DNA of 15,173 nt from DASQDN01 sp035630195 (GTDB taxonomy: Bacteria; Acidobacteriota; Terriglobia; Bryobacterales; Bryobacteraceae): positions 1-15,173 of the forward strand of contig DASQLD010000087.1 of assembly GCA_035630195.1 (NCBI GenBank), given 5' to 3'. Within the stretch, counting starts at the first letter, position 1, and every line of letters begins with the position of its first letter. Shown piece by piece: positions 6,689 to 14,042 of the stretch. The position numbers and the translations under genes were made by a program. The notes under the pieces are model-generated. The model did no database searches, was not told the DNA's origin, and saw only the letters and a program-made list of their open reading frames with translations.

Positions 6689-8197
6689 ATGCCCAGAGTC
6701 CAGCGAGCGTTATTAAGTGTCACTGATAAAACAGGAATTGCCGACTTTGCCCAGGGTTTGCATCAACTTGGGATCGAGCTCATTTCGACCGGCGGAACTG
6801 CCAAGCTCATTCGAAATGCCGGGATTTCCGTCCGCGATATATCTGAAGTCACTGGCTTCCCCGAAATGCTCGACGGAAGAGTCAAAACGCTTCATCCGGT
6901 TGTTGCGGCAGGAATTCTTGCCATTCGATCGAACGATGAGCACATGGCTGCGATTCAAACCCATGGGATTGGATTGATCGATATGGTTGTGGTGAATTTG
7001 TATGACTTTGCCAAAGTAGCCGCGCGCAAGGATGCACCGCTGGACGAGCTGATCGAAAACATCGACATAGGTGGACCTACCATGATTCGAGCGGCGGCGA
7101 AAAACTACCAGGACGTCGCGGTCGTGGTTTCGTCCTCGGATTACGAGACGATCCTGAGCGAACTTCGGAGTTCCGATCATCGACTGAGTCGCGAAACGTG
7201 CTGGAGACTTGCCTTGAAGGCTTGGAGCACGACCGCTGCGTATGATCGGGCCGTCAGTGCGCGCTTATCTGAATCGAAATCTCTGGACCTCAATGTTCCT
7301 CACGCCGTGGATCTCCGGTACGGGGAGAATCCGCATCAGGCAGCCGCGCTGTATTCGTTCGGAAGCGGAGGTATCGCAGGCGCTAAACAATTACACGGCA
7401 AGGAGTTGTCCTACAACAACCTCGTGGATTTGGATGCGGCTTGGCAGCTAGTGCAAGAATTCACCCGACCCGCCGCCGCGATCATAAAACACACCAATCC
7501 TTGCGGCTGCGCCGAACAGGAATCGCTGGCTGAGGCTTACCGTAAGGCTTTCGAAGCGGACCCGATCTCAGCCTTTGGAGGAGTCCTAGCCTTCAACAAG
7601 CCAATCAACGCGGAGACCGCTACCGAGATCTCGAAGACGTTTATCGAGGCAATAGCAGCTCCCTCCTATTCGCCGGACGCCATCGCGATTCTCGAAGCAA
7701 AGAAGAATCTGCGCCTCCTCGAAGTTTCCGAAACGAACCCAGCGCGGGTCATCAAGAGCATTTCCGGCGGCATTTTGACGCAGACTCCCGACACGGCAAT
7801 TCTAAACCGCGGTGAGGCAAAAGTGGTCACGAAGCGGCATCCAACGGATGAGGAATGGACAGCTCTCGAGTTCGCGTGGAAGGTCGTTAAGCACGTGAAA
7901 TCGAACGCCATTCTGTATGCGAATGCGGGACAGACAATCAGCGCCGGAGCAGGTCAGATGAGCCGAGTCGATTCGGTCAAAGTCGGCGCGATGAAAGCCA
8001 TTTTGCCTCTTAAAGGCGCAGTCTTGGCTTCAGACGCGTTCTTTCCGTTTCCGGACGGTCTCGAAGAAGCGGCCCGACACGGAATCACGGCCGCGATTCA
8101 GCCCGGCGGCTCGGTCCGTGACGCGGACGTGATCGCCGCAGCGGATCGATTAGGTCTAGCGATGGTGTTCACAGGTTATCGGCATTTTCGTCATTAA
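6689..8197 (+). CDS. purH: Bifunctional AICAR transformylase/IMP cyclohydrolase
   Basis: Catalyses the last two steps of de novo purine synthesis: formylation of AICAR from 10-formyl-THF, then closure to IMP. The 502-residue length is typical. The N-terminal MGS-like cyclohydrolase domain (about 1-200) has STGGTAK (33-39), KTLHP (66-70) and NIDIGGPTMIRAAAKNY (124-140). The transformylase domain has RYGENPHQ (210-217), the catalytic KH in IKHTNPCGC (K267, H268), DPISAFGGV and the C-terminal FFPFPDGLEEAA, QPGGS and FTGYRHFRH. In the cyclohydrolase domain the usual HP-x-V-H-(A/G)-G is HPVVAAG, with Ala at the His position. The ATG at 6689 matches the family N terminus but lacks a clear Shine-Dalgarno sequence. 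It stands alone on the plus strand, divergent from the TPR gene and sharing its stop region with the convergent MBL gene. It is separated from purF, which lies 6 kb away on the other strand. Confidence 0.97.
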   Translation: MPRVQRALLSVTDKTGIADFAQGLHQLGIELISTGGTAKLIRNAGISVRDISEVTGFPEMLDGRVKTLHPVVAAGILAIRSNDEHMAAIQTHGIGLIDMVVVNLYDFAKVAARKDAPLDELIENIDIGGPTMIRAAAKNYQDVAVVVSSSDYETILSELRSSDHRLSRETCWRLALKAWSTTAAYDRAVSARLSESKSLDLNVPHAVDLRYGENPHQAAALYSFGSGGIAGAKQLHGKELSYNNLVDLDAAWQLVQEFTRPAAAIIKHTNPCGCAEQESLAEAYRKAFEADPISAFGGVLAFNKPINAETATEISKTFIEAIAAPSYSPDAIAILEAKKNLRLLEVSETNPARVIKSISGGILTQTPDTAILNRGEAKVVTKRHPTDEEWTALEFAWKVVKHVKSNAILYANAGQTISAGAGQMSRVDSVKVGAMKAILPLKGAVLASDAFFPFPDGLEEAARHGITAAIQPGGSVRDADVIAAADRLGLAMVFTGYRHFRH

Positions 8198-9174
8198 TCG
8201 CGATAACCATCCCTGCGATATCGGTCATAGTTGGCGACTTTGGACGCGGCTTTCCGGCGCTTTTTTGCGGCAAACATCAGCAGCCCAGCCGCCGCAGCTA
8301 AGCCGACGCTGGCCGCATACACCGGTGCCGGATCGTGCGGAGCCGGGGGCACATAGAGTACACCATATTCATCCGACCGCGCAGGCGCATTAACGTATCG
8401 ACCATGGGAGGGCGGTGTGAAATTATCTGCAAAGCGTTGTAATTCCTCGGCAACTCCTTCCCCGGCTAAGGGGAGGCCATGTCCCGCAGCTACCACGTTG
8501 GGAGCGAGTTCCGCCATCTTTTCAACGCTGCGCTGCGCCGCGCCCCAGTCTTGTGTGAAGTATCTGGGAGGGTTATAGAATCCTCGCGTCTGCGACATCA
8601 GGGTGATCGGGTTTTCCTGGTTCACCGTTGTGAGAGCATCACCGGCTATCAGTGTTCGATCCTTTTCGCGGAATAAAGATATATGACCGGCCGTGTGTCC
8701 CGGAGTGTGGATCCATTTCCAATCGGGGAATTCGGCGAGCGCCCCGTTTTCAGGCAACGTTCTTAAATGAACCCCAAGATTAATTCCGCCTTTGGGAAAG
8801 AACCGCGACATTTGCGCCATAAACCCGCCGACAGTCGGGTCCGGCGGCGGATAGTCCGAGGATCCGTCTAGAAACGGTGTTTCCTTCACATGGGCGTAGA
8901 CGGGAACGTTCCACTCTCCGAGTAGTTGCGGCAAAGCGCCGACGTGGTCGAAATGCCCGTGCGTAAGTACGATGCACTCGGGAGATTGTCCAAAAGTGTC
9001 CATCGCTGCCTGCGTAATACGCATCGCGCCGCCCCGAACACCTGCGTCTACCAGTGCCCACGGGCCGTTCTTTTCACCGATGAAGTAGACATTTGCCATT
9101 ACGATCGGCACACGCCACACCCCGGGAGCTATCTCACTTGGCGCGCCGCGCCATAACCGGTTCGGATCTACCAT
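8194..9174 (-). CDS. MBL-fold metallohydrolase with a C-terminal membrane helix
   Basis: Metallo-beta-lactamase superfamily hydrolase of unknown substrate. The 326-residue product has the full metal-site set: THGHFDH (H72, H74, D76, H77), TPGHTAGH (H160), AGDAL (D179) and AAGHG (H232). After the catalytic domain (about 15-250) comes a Pro-rich linker, one predicted transmembrane helix (about 285-303, VYAASVGLAAAAGLLMFAA), and a strongly basic tail starting KKRRK. The positive-inside rule would put the tail in the cytoplasm, yet no N-terminal signal peptide is visible, so the side on which the enzyme acts is unclear. GGAGG is well spaced before the ATG at 9174. It is the last gene of the minus-strand run, 24 bases after rapZ, and its stop overlaps the purH stop (shared TTAA at 8194-8197). 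A glyoxalase II or beta-lactamase role cannot be assigned from motifs alone. Confidence 0.88.
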   Translation of the reverse strand: MVDPNRLWRGAPSEIAPGVWRVPIVMANVYFIGEKNGPWALVDAGVRGGAMRITQAAMDTFGQSPECIVLTHGHFDHVGALPQLLGEWNVPVYAHVKETPFLDGSSDYPPPDPTVGGFMAQMSRFFPKGGINLGVHLRTLPENGALAEFPDWKWIHTPGHTAGHISLFREKDRTLIAGDALTTVNQENPITLMSQTRGFYNPPRYFTQDWGAAQRSVEKMAELAPNVVAAGHGLPLAGEGVAEELQRFADNFTPPSHGRYVNAPARSDEYGVLYVPPAPHDPAPVYAASVGLAAAAGLLMFAAKKRRKAASKVANYDRYRRDGYRD

Positions 9175-9198
9175 GCAGTCCTCCTGACAGGTAGATGC

Positions 9199-10104
9199 CT
9201 ATCGCGGCATATCGCGGTGGGTTTCTTTGACCTTGTATCCAGCTTTCGCCAACCGCTTTCGAAACTCAGTTGCCATCATCACCGATCTATGCTGACCGCC
9301 TGTGCAGCCAAATGAGATCGTTAGATAGCTTTTGCCCTCGCGTATGTAATGCGGCAGAAGATATTGCAGCAATTCTGAAATCCGGCCGATGAATTCCTGA
9401 GTTTGTGGGAAGCTCCTGATGTATCTTGCTACGCCCGGATGACGGCCAGTAAGGGGTTTGAATTGCGGGATGTAGTTCGGATTTGGGAGGAAACGCACGT
9501 CAAACACAAGATCCGAATCACTCGGTATCCCGTGACGAAAACCGAAACTTGTAACCTGGATCATGATCCGGCCTTCATCCCGATCACCCTGGAACTTCTC
9601 TTTGACGACGTCGCGAAGCTCGTGGACCGTGAACTTTGAGGTATCGATCGTAATGTCAGACAACTTACGAATTGGGGCGAGAGCGACGCGTTCGGTCTCG
9701 ATGCTTTGCGGTACTGTCGCGTCACCTCCTAGCGGATGGGGCCGGCGTGTTTCACTGAAGCGGCGAACGAGCATGTCGTCCGCCGCTTCAAGAAACATCA
9801 GTGTAGTTCGAAGCTCCCGTTTGAGGTTCTTATAAATGGACGGGAACTTCTTGAGTGATTCGCCTTCTCGAATATCAACGACGAGCGCCGCTCGCCGGAT
9901 CGTGGGCGATACCATCGTCAACTCAGCGAATTTAGGCATGAGCTCGATCGGAAGGTTATCGACGGAGTAAAAGCCCAGATCTTCGAGCACCTTGAGTACG
10001 GTACCCTTACCTGAGCCGCTTAGCCCTGTAATGATAACCAGTTCGCGTCGATCCGCTTCAGTTCGAGTTTCCTTTGATAATCGAGCCGCTTGCTTAGCGC
10101 TCAT
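9199..10104 (-). CDS. rapZ: RapZ/YvcJ-family nucleotide-binding protein
   Basis: A P-loop protein of the RapZ family. In Escherichia coli RapZ is an RNA-binding adaptor that directs RNase E to the glmZ RNA; in other phyla it binds nucleotides and its target is unknown. The 301-residue product has Walker A GLSGSGKG (27-34), VDNLP (48-52), FLEAADDMLVRRFSETRRPHPL (about 104-125), FGFRHG (187-192) and the C-terminal signature GCTGGQHRSV (266-275) followed by HRDMP. The ATG at 10104 adds a short polar leader before the conserved ELVIITG strand. No strong ribosome binding site is seen, but the gene starts 12 bases after the hpf stop, so coupled translation is plausible. Its place behind rpoN and hpf is classical, although ptsN, often found between hpf and rapZ, is missing. 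Confidence 0.96.
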   Translation of the reverse strand: MSAKQAARLSKETRTEADRRELVIITGLSGSGKGTVLKVLEDLGFYSVDNLPIELMPKFAELTMVSPTIRRAALVVDIREGESLKKFPSIYKNLKRELRTTLMFLEAADDMLVRRFSETRRPHPLGGDATVPQSIETERVALAPIRKLSDITIDTSKFTVHELRDVVKEKFQGDRDEGRIMIQVTSFGFRHGIPSDSDLVFDVRFLPNPNYIPQFKPLTGRHPGVARYIRSFPQTQEFIGRISELLQYLLPHYIREGKSYLTISFGCTGGQHRSVMMATEFRKRLAKAGYKVKETHRDMPR

Positions 10105-10116
10105 CCAAATTAAGTA

Positions 10117-10692
10117 TCAGCACTCAACCAGATCGAAATTGCCGTCCTGGCGTCGGAGAATCACCGCAGGACGATGCGTGGATGAATTGACGTAAACGAG
10201 ATACGACTCGTTAGCCTCAATTTCGACCAGCGCTTCTTCCGCTGTCATCGGTTTCGTTTCGCCGGGTACGACTCGAAACACCTGGGGACGTCCGTTGGCG
10301 TGTTGCGCTTCGGAAGCTGTATTCCGACCGTTGTCAGGCCCGGTCATCACATCCGCTGCGGCGCCTTTTTCCCAACTTTCCCGAGGACCCGTCTTTGTAT
10401 CGCGACGTTTGTCCCGGACCTTTAGAATCTGCTTCTCCAACTTCTCGATGGCCACGTTGATAGCTGTGAACTGATCGCCGTCAACATGTTCACTAGCAAG
10501 CTGGTGGTCTAGAAAGTTCAGCGTGACTTCCGCGCGGTGCTGATTTTTGTGTTGATGCAGAATCATATGCGCGTTTTTTTCGCTCTTTCCACCGCCATCA
10601 AGCAGCTTTGAAACCTTCGCGATCTTTGAATCGAGAGTCTTTTGTTGTGTAGGATCTAAAAATTCTTGTTTTCCGGTCCAGGTAATATTCAT
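10117..10692 (-). CDS. hpf: Ribosome hibernation promoting factor, long form
   Basis: Binds the 30S decoding region in stationary or stressed cells and, in the long form, pairs ribosomes into inactive 100S dimers. The 191-residue product has an N-terminal S30AE domain (about 1-105, including AEVTLNFLDHQLASEHVDGDQFTAINVAIEKLEKQI in part), a variable linker (about 106-135) and the C-terminal dimerisation domain (about 136-190, KPMTAEEALVEIE and ESYLVYVNSSTHRPAVILRRQDGNFDLVE). The two-domain layout marks the long type. GGAGG (10703-10707) lies 10 bases before the ATG, and its GGAG could pair with CTCC (10695-10698) in a small 4-base-pair hairpin. It sits between rpoN (56-base gap) and rapZ, as in many bacteria, where it is also called the sigma-54 modulation protein. 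Confidence 0.95.
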   Translation of the reverse strand: MNITWTGKQEFLDPTQQKTLDSKIAKVSKLLDGGGKSEKNAHMILHQHKNQHRAEVTLNFLDHQLASEHVDGDQFTAINVAIEKLEKQILKVRDKRRDTKTGPRESWEKGAAADVMTGPDNGRNTASEAQHANGRPQVFRVVPGETKPMTAEEALVEIEANESYLVYVNSSTHRPAVILRRQDGNFDLVEC

Positions 10693-10748
10693 CAGGAGAT
10701 GACCTCCACATATCTAGACGCTATGGTAGCGCCTCTGGAGCTATATGA

Positions 10749-12308
10749 TTATTCGCGAACGCGTCTTTGGTGGGTCGAAGGAATCTTCATGTCTTCCCGG
10801 TACTTCGCAACTGTCCGGCGGGTGACTTGAATTCCTTCTGATTGCAGACGGGCCGTGATCTGCTCGTCCGTAAGAGGTTGCCGTACGTCTTCCTCTTCAA
10901 TCATCTTCTTGACTCGTCTCTTCAGGATGAGCAAGGGCGTACCGCCACCCAAAGGTCCCTGCACCGCCTCGGAGAAGAAGTAGCGTAGTTCGAATACGCC
11001 TTGCGGCGTATGCGCATACTTGCTGGCGACAGCGCGGCTGACTGTCGAAGGGTGAACGCCGATCTCTTCCGCCACCTCTTTGATCATCATCGGCTTCAAT
11101 TCATCCAGACCGAGTTCCAAAAATGCCCGTTGTCTTTGCACGATCGATTGGCAGACCTTGAGAATCGTCTGCTTACGCTGCTCGATATTCTTCATCAACT
11201 GCAGCGCAGATGCATATTTTTCCTTGACGTAGTTGCGGACTTCCTTACTCGGCTCCTGATCCCGATCGAGCATCCGCCGGTACTGCGAGTTCAAACGCAA
11301 CTGCGGAATATCCTCGTCATTCAGCTGAATAATGTAGTCGTCGCTGTCTTTTGAGATATAAACGTCGGGCTCGACAGAACGCGCGGCCTGGCCCGAGTAA
11401 CGTATCCCCGGACGCGGATCGAGGTGCCGAATCATGCTGACCGCAATCTGCACATGCTCAGGCGGGCGGCCGAGTTGCTTGGCGAGCTCCTTGAATTGCT
11501 TTGTCTCGAGCAGCTTGATGTGATTGGAGATGATCTGCCAAGCCACACCACCCTTACCGTTCCTGCCTTCGATTTGAATCAACAGACATTCGCGCATGTC
11601 CCGAGCGCCCACGCCTGCCGGATCGAGCGTCTGCACGAACTTCAAGGCCGCATCGACAACTTCGACCGTGTGACCTTCACTCTGCGCGATCTCTTCGACG
11701 GTGATCGGCAGATATCCGTAGTCGTCGAGATTACCGATAATCGCCATTGCGGCGTCGCGCACGTCTTCGGGCAAAACCTCCATCGCAAGCTGCCGCTGCA
11801 GGTGTTCGGCAAGCGTTACGGGCGAAGAAAGGAATGTTTCGAAGGACGGCTTCTCAACCGACTCGCTCGAAGGAGTCTTATACCCGGGATCGAGGTAATC
11901 GTCAAAGAACGAGCCGAAATCAATCTCGTCGAACGGGTCGGCGTCCGACTTTACGTCGGCGGCTTCCACTGGGGCCGGAGAGCCGTCTGCCATGGGCGCT
12001 TCGACTTCCGGAGAGGAGTAGCCGTCCACGACACCGTTGGTGGACTCGCTCATAGATTGCAACAGCGCCGAATCTGCTGGATCACCCAAGCGCTCGCGCT
12101 CCAGAAGCGCCTGAACCTCTTCTGGCGTCATTTCGTCGCCGGCTTCCAAGCTCTCCTCGAGAACAGGGTTTTCGGCCATCTCCTGGTTGATCATGTCTTT
12201 CAGCTCTAAGCGATTGAGCTGAAGGACAGTTACCATCTGCACCAGACCGGGAGTCAGGATCTGCTTCTGTGCAACGCGTAGCTGAAGCCTTGGTGAGAGG
12301 AGACTCAT
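10749..12308 (-). CDS. rpoN: RNA polymerase sigma-54 factor
   Basis: The alternative sigma factor that recognises -24/-12 promoters and needs an AAA+ activator to open DNA. The 519-residue product shows region I, glutamine- and leucine-rich (about 1-50, LRVAQKQILTPGLVQMVTVLQL), a long acidic region II (about 50-165), the core-binding domain, the helix-turn-helix around IGVHPSTVSRAVASKYAHTPQGVFELRYFF, and the C-terminal RpoN box TRRTVAKYRE (about 496-505), which reads the -24 element. It ends with KIPSTHQRRVRE. The ATG at 12308 gives the standard N terminus; the Shine-Dalgarno sequence is weak. A TAAAAT hexamer a few bases upstream of the start could be a -10, without a recognisable -35. Upstream on the same strand is a redoxin gene rather than the lptB often found before rpoN. 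Confidence 0.97.
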   Translation of the reverse strand: MSLLSPRLQLRVAQKQILTPGLVQMVTVLQLNRLELKDMINQEMAENPVLEESLEAGDEMTPEEVQALLERERLGDPADSALLQSMSESTNGVVDGYSSPEVEAPMADGSPAPVEAADVKSDADPFDEIDFGSFFDDYLDPGYKTPSSESVEKPSFETFLSSPVTLAEHLQRQLAMEVLPEDVRDAAMAIIGNLDDYGYLPITVEEIAQSEGHTVEVVDAALKFVQTLDPAGVGARDMRECLLIQIEGRNGKGGVAWQIISNHIKLLETKQFKELAKQLGRPPEHVQIAVSMIRHLDPRPGIRYSGQAARSVEPDVYISKDSDDYIIQLNDEDIPQLRLNSQYRRMLDRDQEPSKEVRNYVKEKYASALQLMKNIEQRKQTILKVCQSIVQRQRAFLELGLDELKPMMIKEVAEEIGVHPSTVSRAVASKYAHTPQGVFELRYFFSEAVQGPLGGGTPLLILKRRVKKMIEEEDVRQPLTDEQITARLQSEGIQVTRRTVAKYREDMKIPSTHQRRVRE

Positions 12309-12371
12309 CTCGCGACCATTTTACCAGAGCAGCATCGGTACGGTATTAAAATTGCAGTTAAACTAACAAGC

Positions 12372-12881
12372 CTATTTGACAAGTGGATCGATCGCAGCAC
12401 TGATTGAGGGTAGTGCCAGTCCATTTGGAGTGTTCTCATTCAGTTCTTTCCGAATCATTCCCGTCTTGTCTACCACCACTAGCTGCGGCACATGAAGCTG
12501 TGGATTTTGGGGAGTGATGTTCAAATAGGAAGCCGTCATCTGCCCGCAGTCGAACAAAAAGGGATTCGAAAGCTTGTGGGCGGCCATATAACGCTTGACC
12601 GTGTCCAGGTTATCGGCTCCCGCCGTCACGACGGATAGGATTTGCACCTTATCGCCATACTTGGCTTTAACCTGTTCGAGCGTTTGCGTCAGCGTCTGAC
12701 ATTTGGGACAGTCAGTCCTCATGAAATCGAAGAGGACAACTTTGCCTCGGTAATCCTGCAGATCGTGCTGTTTCTGATTGATGTCAGGAAGGGAAAACCC
12801 GGGCGCCCGCCGTCCCAATGCCAGCTGAGCAGAGGCGGACGACAAAGAGAACGCTGCAAGTAAAACGATGGCAAACTTCAT
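12372..12881 (-). CDS. Exported thioredoxin-like redoxin (TlpA/AhpC-TSA superfamily)
   Basis: Predicted thiol-disulfide oxidoreductase or peroxiredoxin-like protein acting outside the cytoplasm. The 169-residue product has an N-terminal signal peptide (MKFAIVLLAAFSLSSASA, cleavage near residue 18), then a thioredoxin fold: APGFSLPDINQKQHDLQDYRGKVV in part, the strand VVLFDFMRTDCPKC with the CxxC pair C58 and C61, and the cis-proline strand HVPQLVVVD (P132). A third cysteine, C112, lies in the central insert. TDCPKC at the end of the first strand fits TlpA/ResA-like proteins better than classical AhpC. The ATG at 12881 has a modest GTGGGAAAG upstream. It sits 30 bases after the aminotransferase pseudogene and 63 bases before rpoN. 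The partner and redox direction are unknown. Confidence 0.88.
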   Translation of the reverse strand: MKFAIVLLAAFSLSSASAQLALGRRAPGFSLPDINQKQHDLQDYRGKVVLFDFMRTDCPKCQTLTQTLEQVKAKYGDKVQILSVVTAGADNLDTVKRYMAAHKLSNPFLFDCGQMTASYLNITPQNPQLHVPQLVVVDKTGMIRKELNENTPNGLALPSISAAIDPLVK

Positions 12882-12911
12882 ATCTTTCCCACCGTAACAT
12901 GCCAGTTCCTT

Positions 12912-14039
12912 CTAAACACCCGCGCCGCGACTCGACAAGTAGCGGCGAAAGCGATCGATCGCTGGCTCAAGAACGGATCGTTCTGCGGCGTAGCAGAGTC
13001 GGACCGATCCCTCTCCTCCGGCCCCGAACGCCACTCCGGGCGCGAGACCGACCTTGGTAGTCAACAGCACGTCCTTGCACAACGCAAAGCTATCTCTCAA
13101 TCCCTCAATCTTCGGAAATAGATAGAACCCGCCCTCCGGCGCCGGTACGCTTACACCGGAAATCGACGTTAACGCATTGAAACAGTATTCCCGATTCGAA
13201 CGCAACCGTGATACCAATTCTTCAATGAAGGGTTGCCTTGCTGTAGGGCCGCTTCCCCTGCGCGTTGGGATACGCTCGGCGCATGCGAAACGGTGAATTT
13301 TGAAATGAGCTGCGCGCGAACAAAGATCAGGACGGGAGACGAGCCACCGAAGACGCCAGCCCGTCATGCACCATGCTTTTGAAAAAGACTGAGCAATCAA
13401 TACCGCATCATCGGGTTCGGCGATGCGCAGTAGGGAAGGAGCAATCGCTCCCTCGCGATAGCACAGCCGATCATAGACTTCATCGGATAACAGCCATAGA
13501 TTATGCCGTCGCGCAAACTCCAAGATCTTGCTCTGTTCGTCAAGCGTAGCGACCCATCCGAGAGGATTCGACGGCTTCTAGCGACGAAGTTTATTGTGAA
13601 GCGTCCGTCTTTCATCGCATTCGGAATCTCGATCGGAGTCGGTTGCACATGCGGACAATCGCCGAGCCGTTTGGCCAAGCAGGCGTCAGGATGATCGCTT
13701 CGTCACCGGGATCGAGAACAGCGAATGCCTGCATTTAGCGCTTGGACTCCAGAGGCAGTGACGACAAATCAGTTTGCAGGATCGAGAGCGACGCCATGGA
13801 CCCTCTCGTAGTAAGCGCTGAGGGCGTGACGTAAAGACGGGAGCCCCGCATTTTCCGTGTAGTACGTGAAACCATCCGCCAGCGCCTGTATCGCCGCAGA
13901 CCTGATGAAATCGGGCGTTGGTATATTCGATTCGCCGAAGTAGAGCTTCTAAACGCCTTCCGATGGACAGGGCGAGTTCAGCAATTTCGCGAATACGAGA
14001 ATGCGGAACTCGCAAAGCCGAGGCGGCTAGCCCCGGCAT
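12912..14039 (-). pseudogene. Broken class I/II PLP-dependent aminotransferase
   Basis: Once a fold-type I aminotransferase of about 370-380 residues (aspartate/aromatic aminotransferase-like). Recognisable segments occur in correct order but in changing frames: MPGLAASALRVPHSRIREIAELAL from 14039; KLYFGESNIPTPDFIRSAA and TYYTENAGLPSLR; FVVTASGVQALN; AFAVLDPGDEAIILTPAWPNGS; QPTPIEIPNAMKDGRFTINF; and SNPLGWVATLDEQSKIL running into the C-terminal half, which has SDEVYDRLCYR and the PLP lysine motif SFSKAWCMTGWRL. Lesions seen: a frameshift near 13960-13965, an in-frame TAG at 13949-13951, a TGA at 13769-13771, frameshifts near 13730 and 13645, a frame change plus a missing stretch of about 10-12 residues near 13570-13582, and two compensating frameshifts near 13312 and 13230. 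It starts 3 bases after purF. The frame from 13523 to 12912 is open but encodes only the C-terminal half with a garbled segment, so activity is unlikely. Confidence 0.9.
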
Positions 14040-14042
14040 TGC

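Noticed and set aside
8190..8200. Bidirectional terminator between convergent purH and MBL genes
   Set aside because: The genes overlap by four bases and no stem with a T-run is visible there.
10695..10707. Regulatory hairpin hiding the hpf ribosome binding site
   Set aside because: Only four base pairs (GGAG/CTCC) can form; too weak to claim as a control element, so it is mentioned only in the hpf entry.
11424..12209. Plus-strand 261-codon open frame
   Set aside because: Lies wholly antisense to rpoN, whose protein is fully conserved; composition is that of a shadow frame rich in Arg and His, with no known motif.
13397..14039. Two separate minus-strand small genes (13686-14039 and 13397-13678)
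   Set aside because: Their peptides contain aminotransferase segments in shifted frames; they are pieces of the single broken gene, not independent genes.
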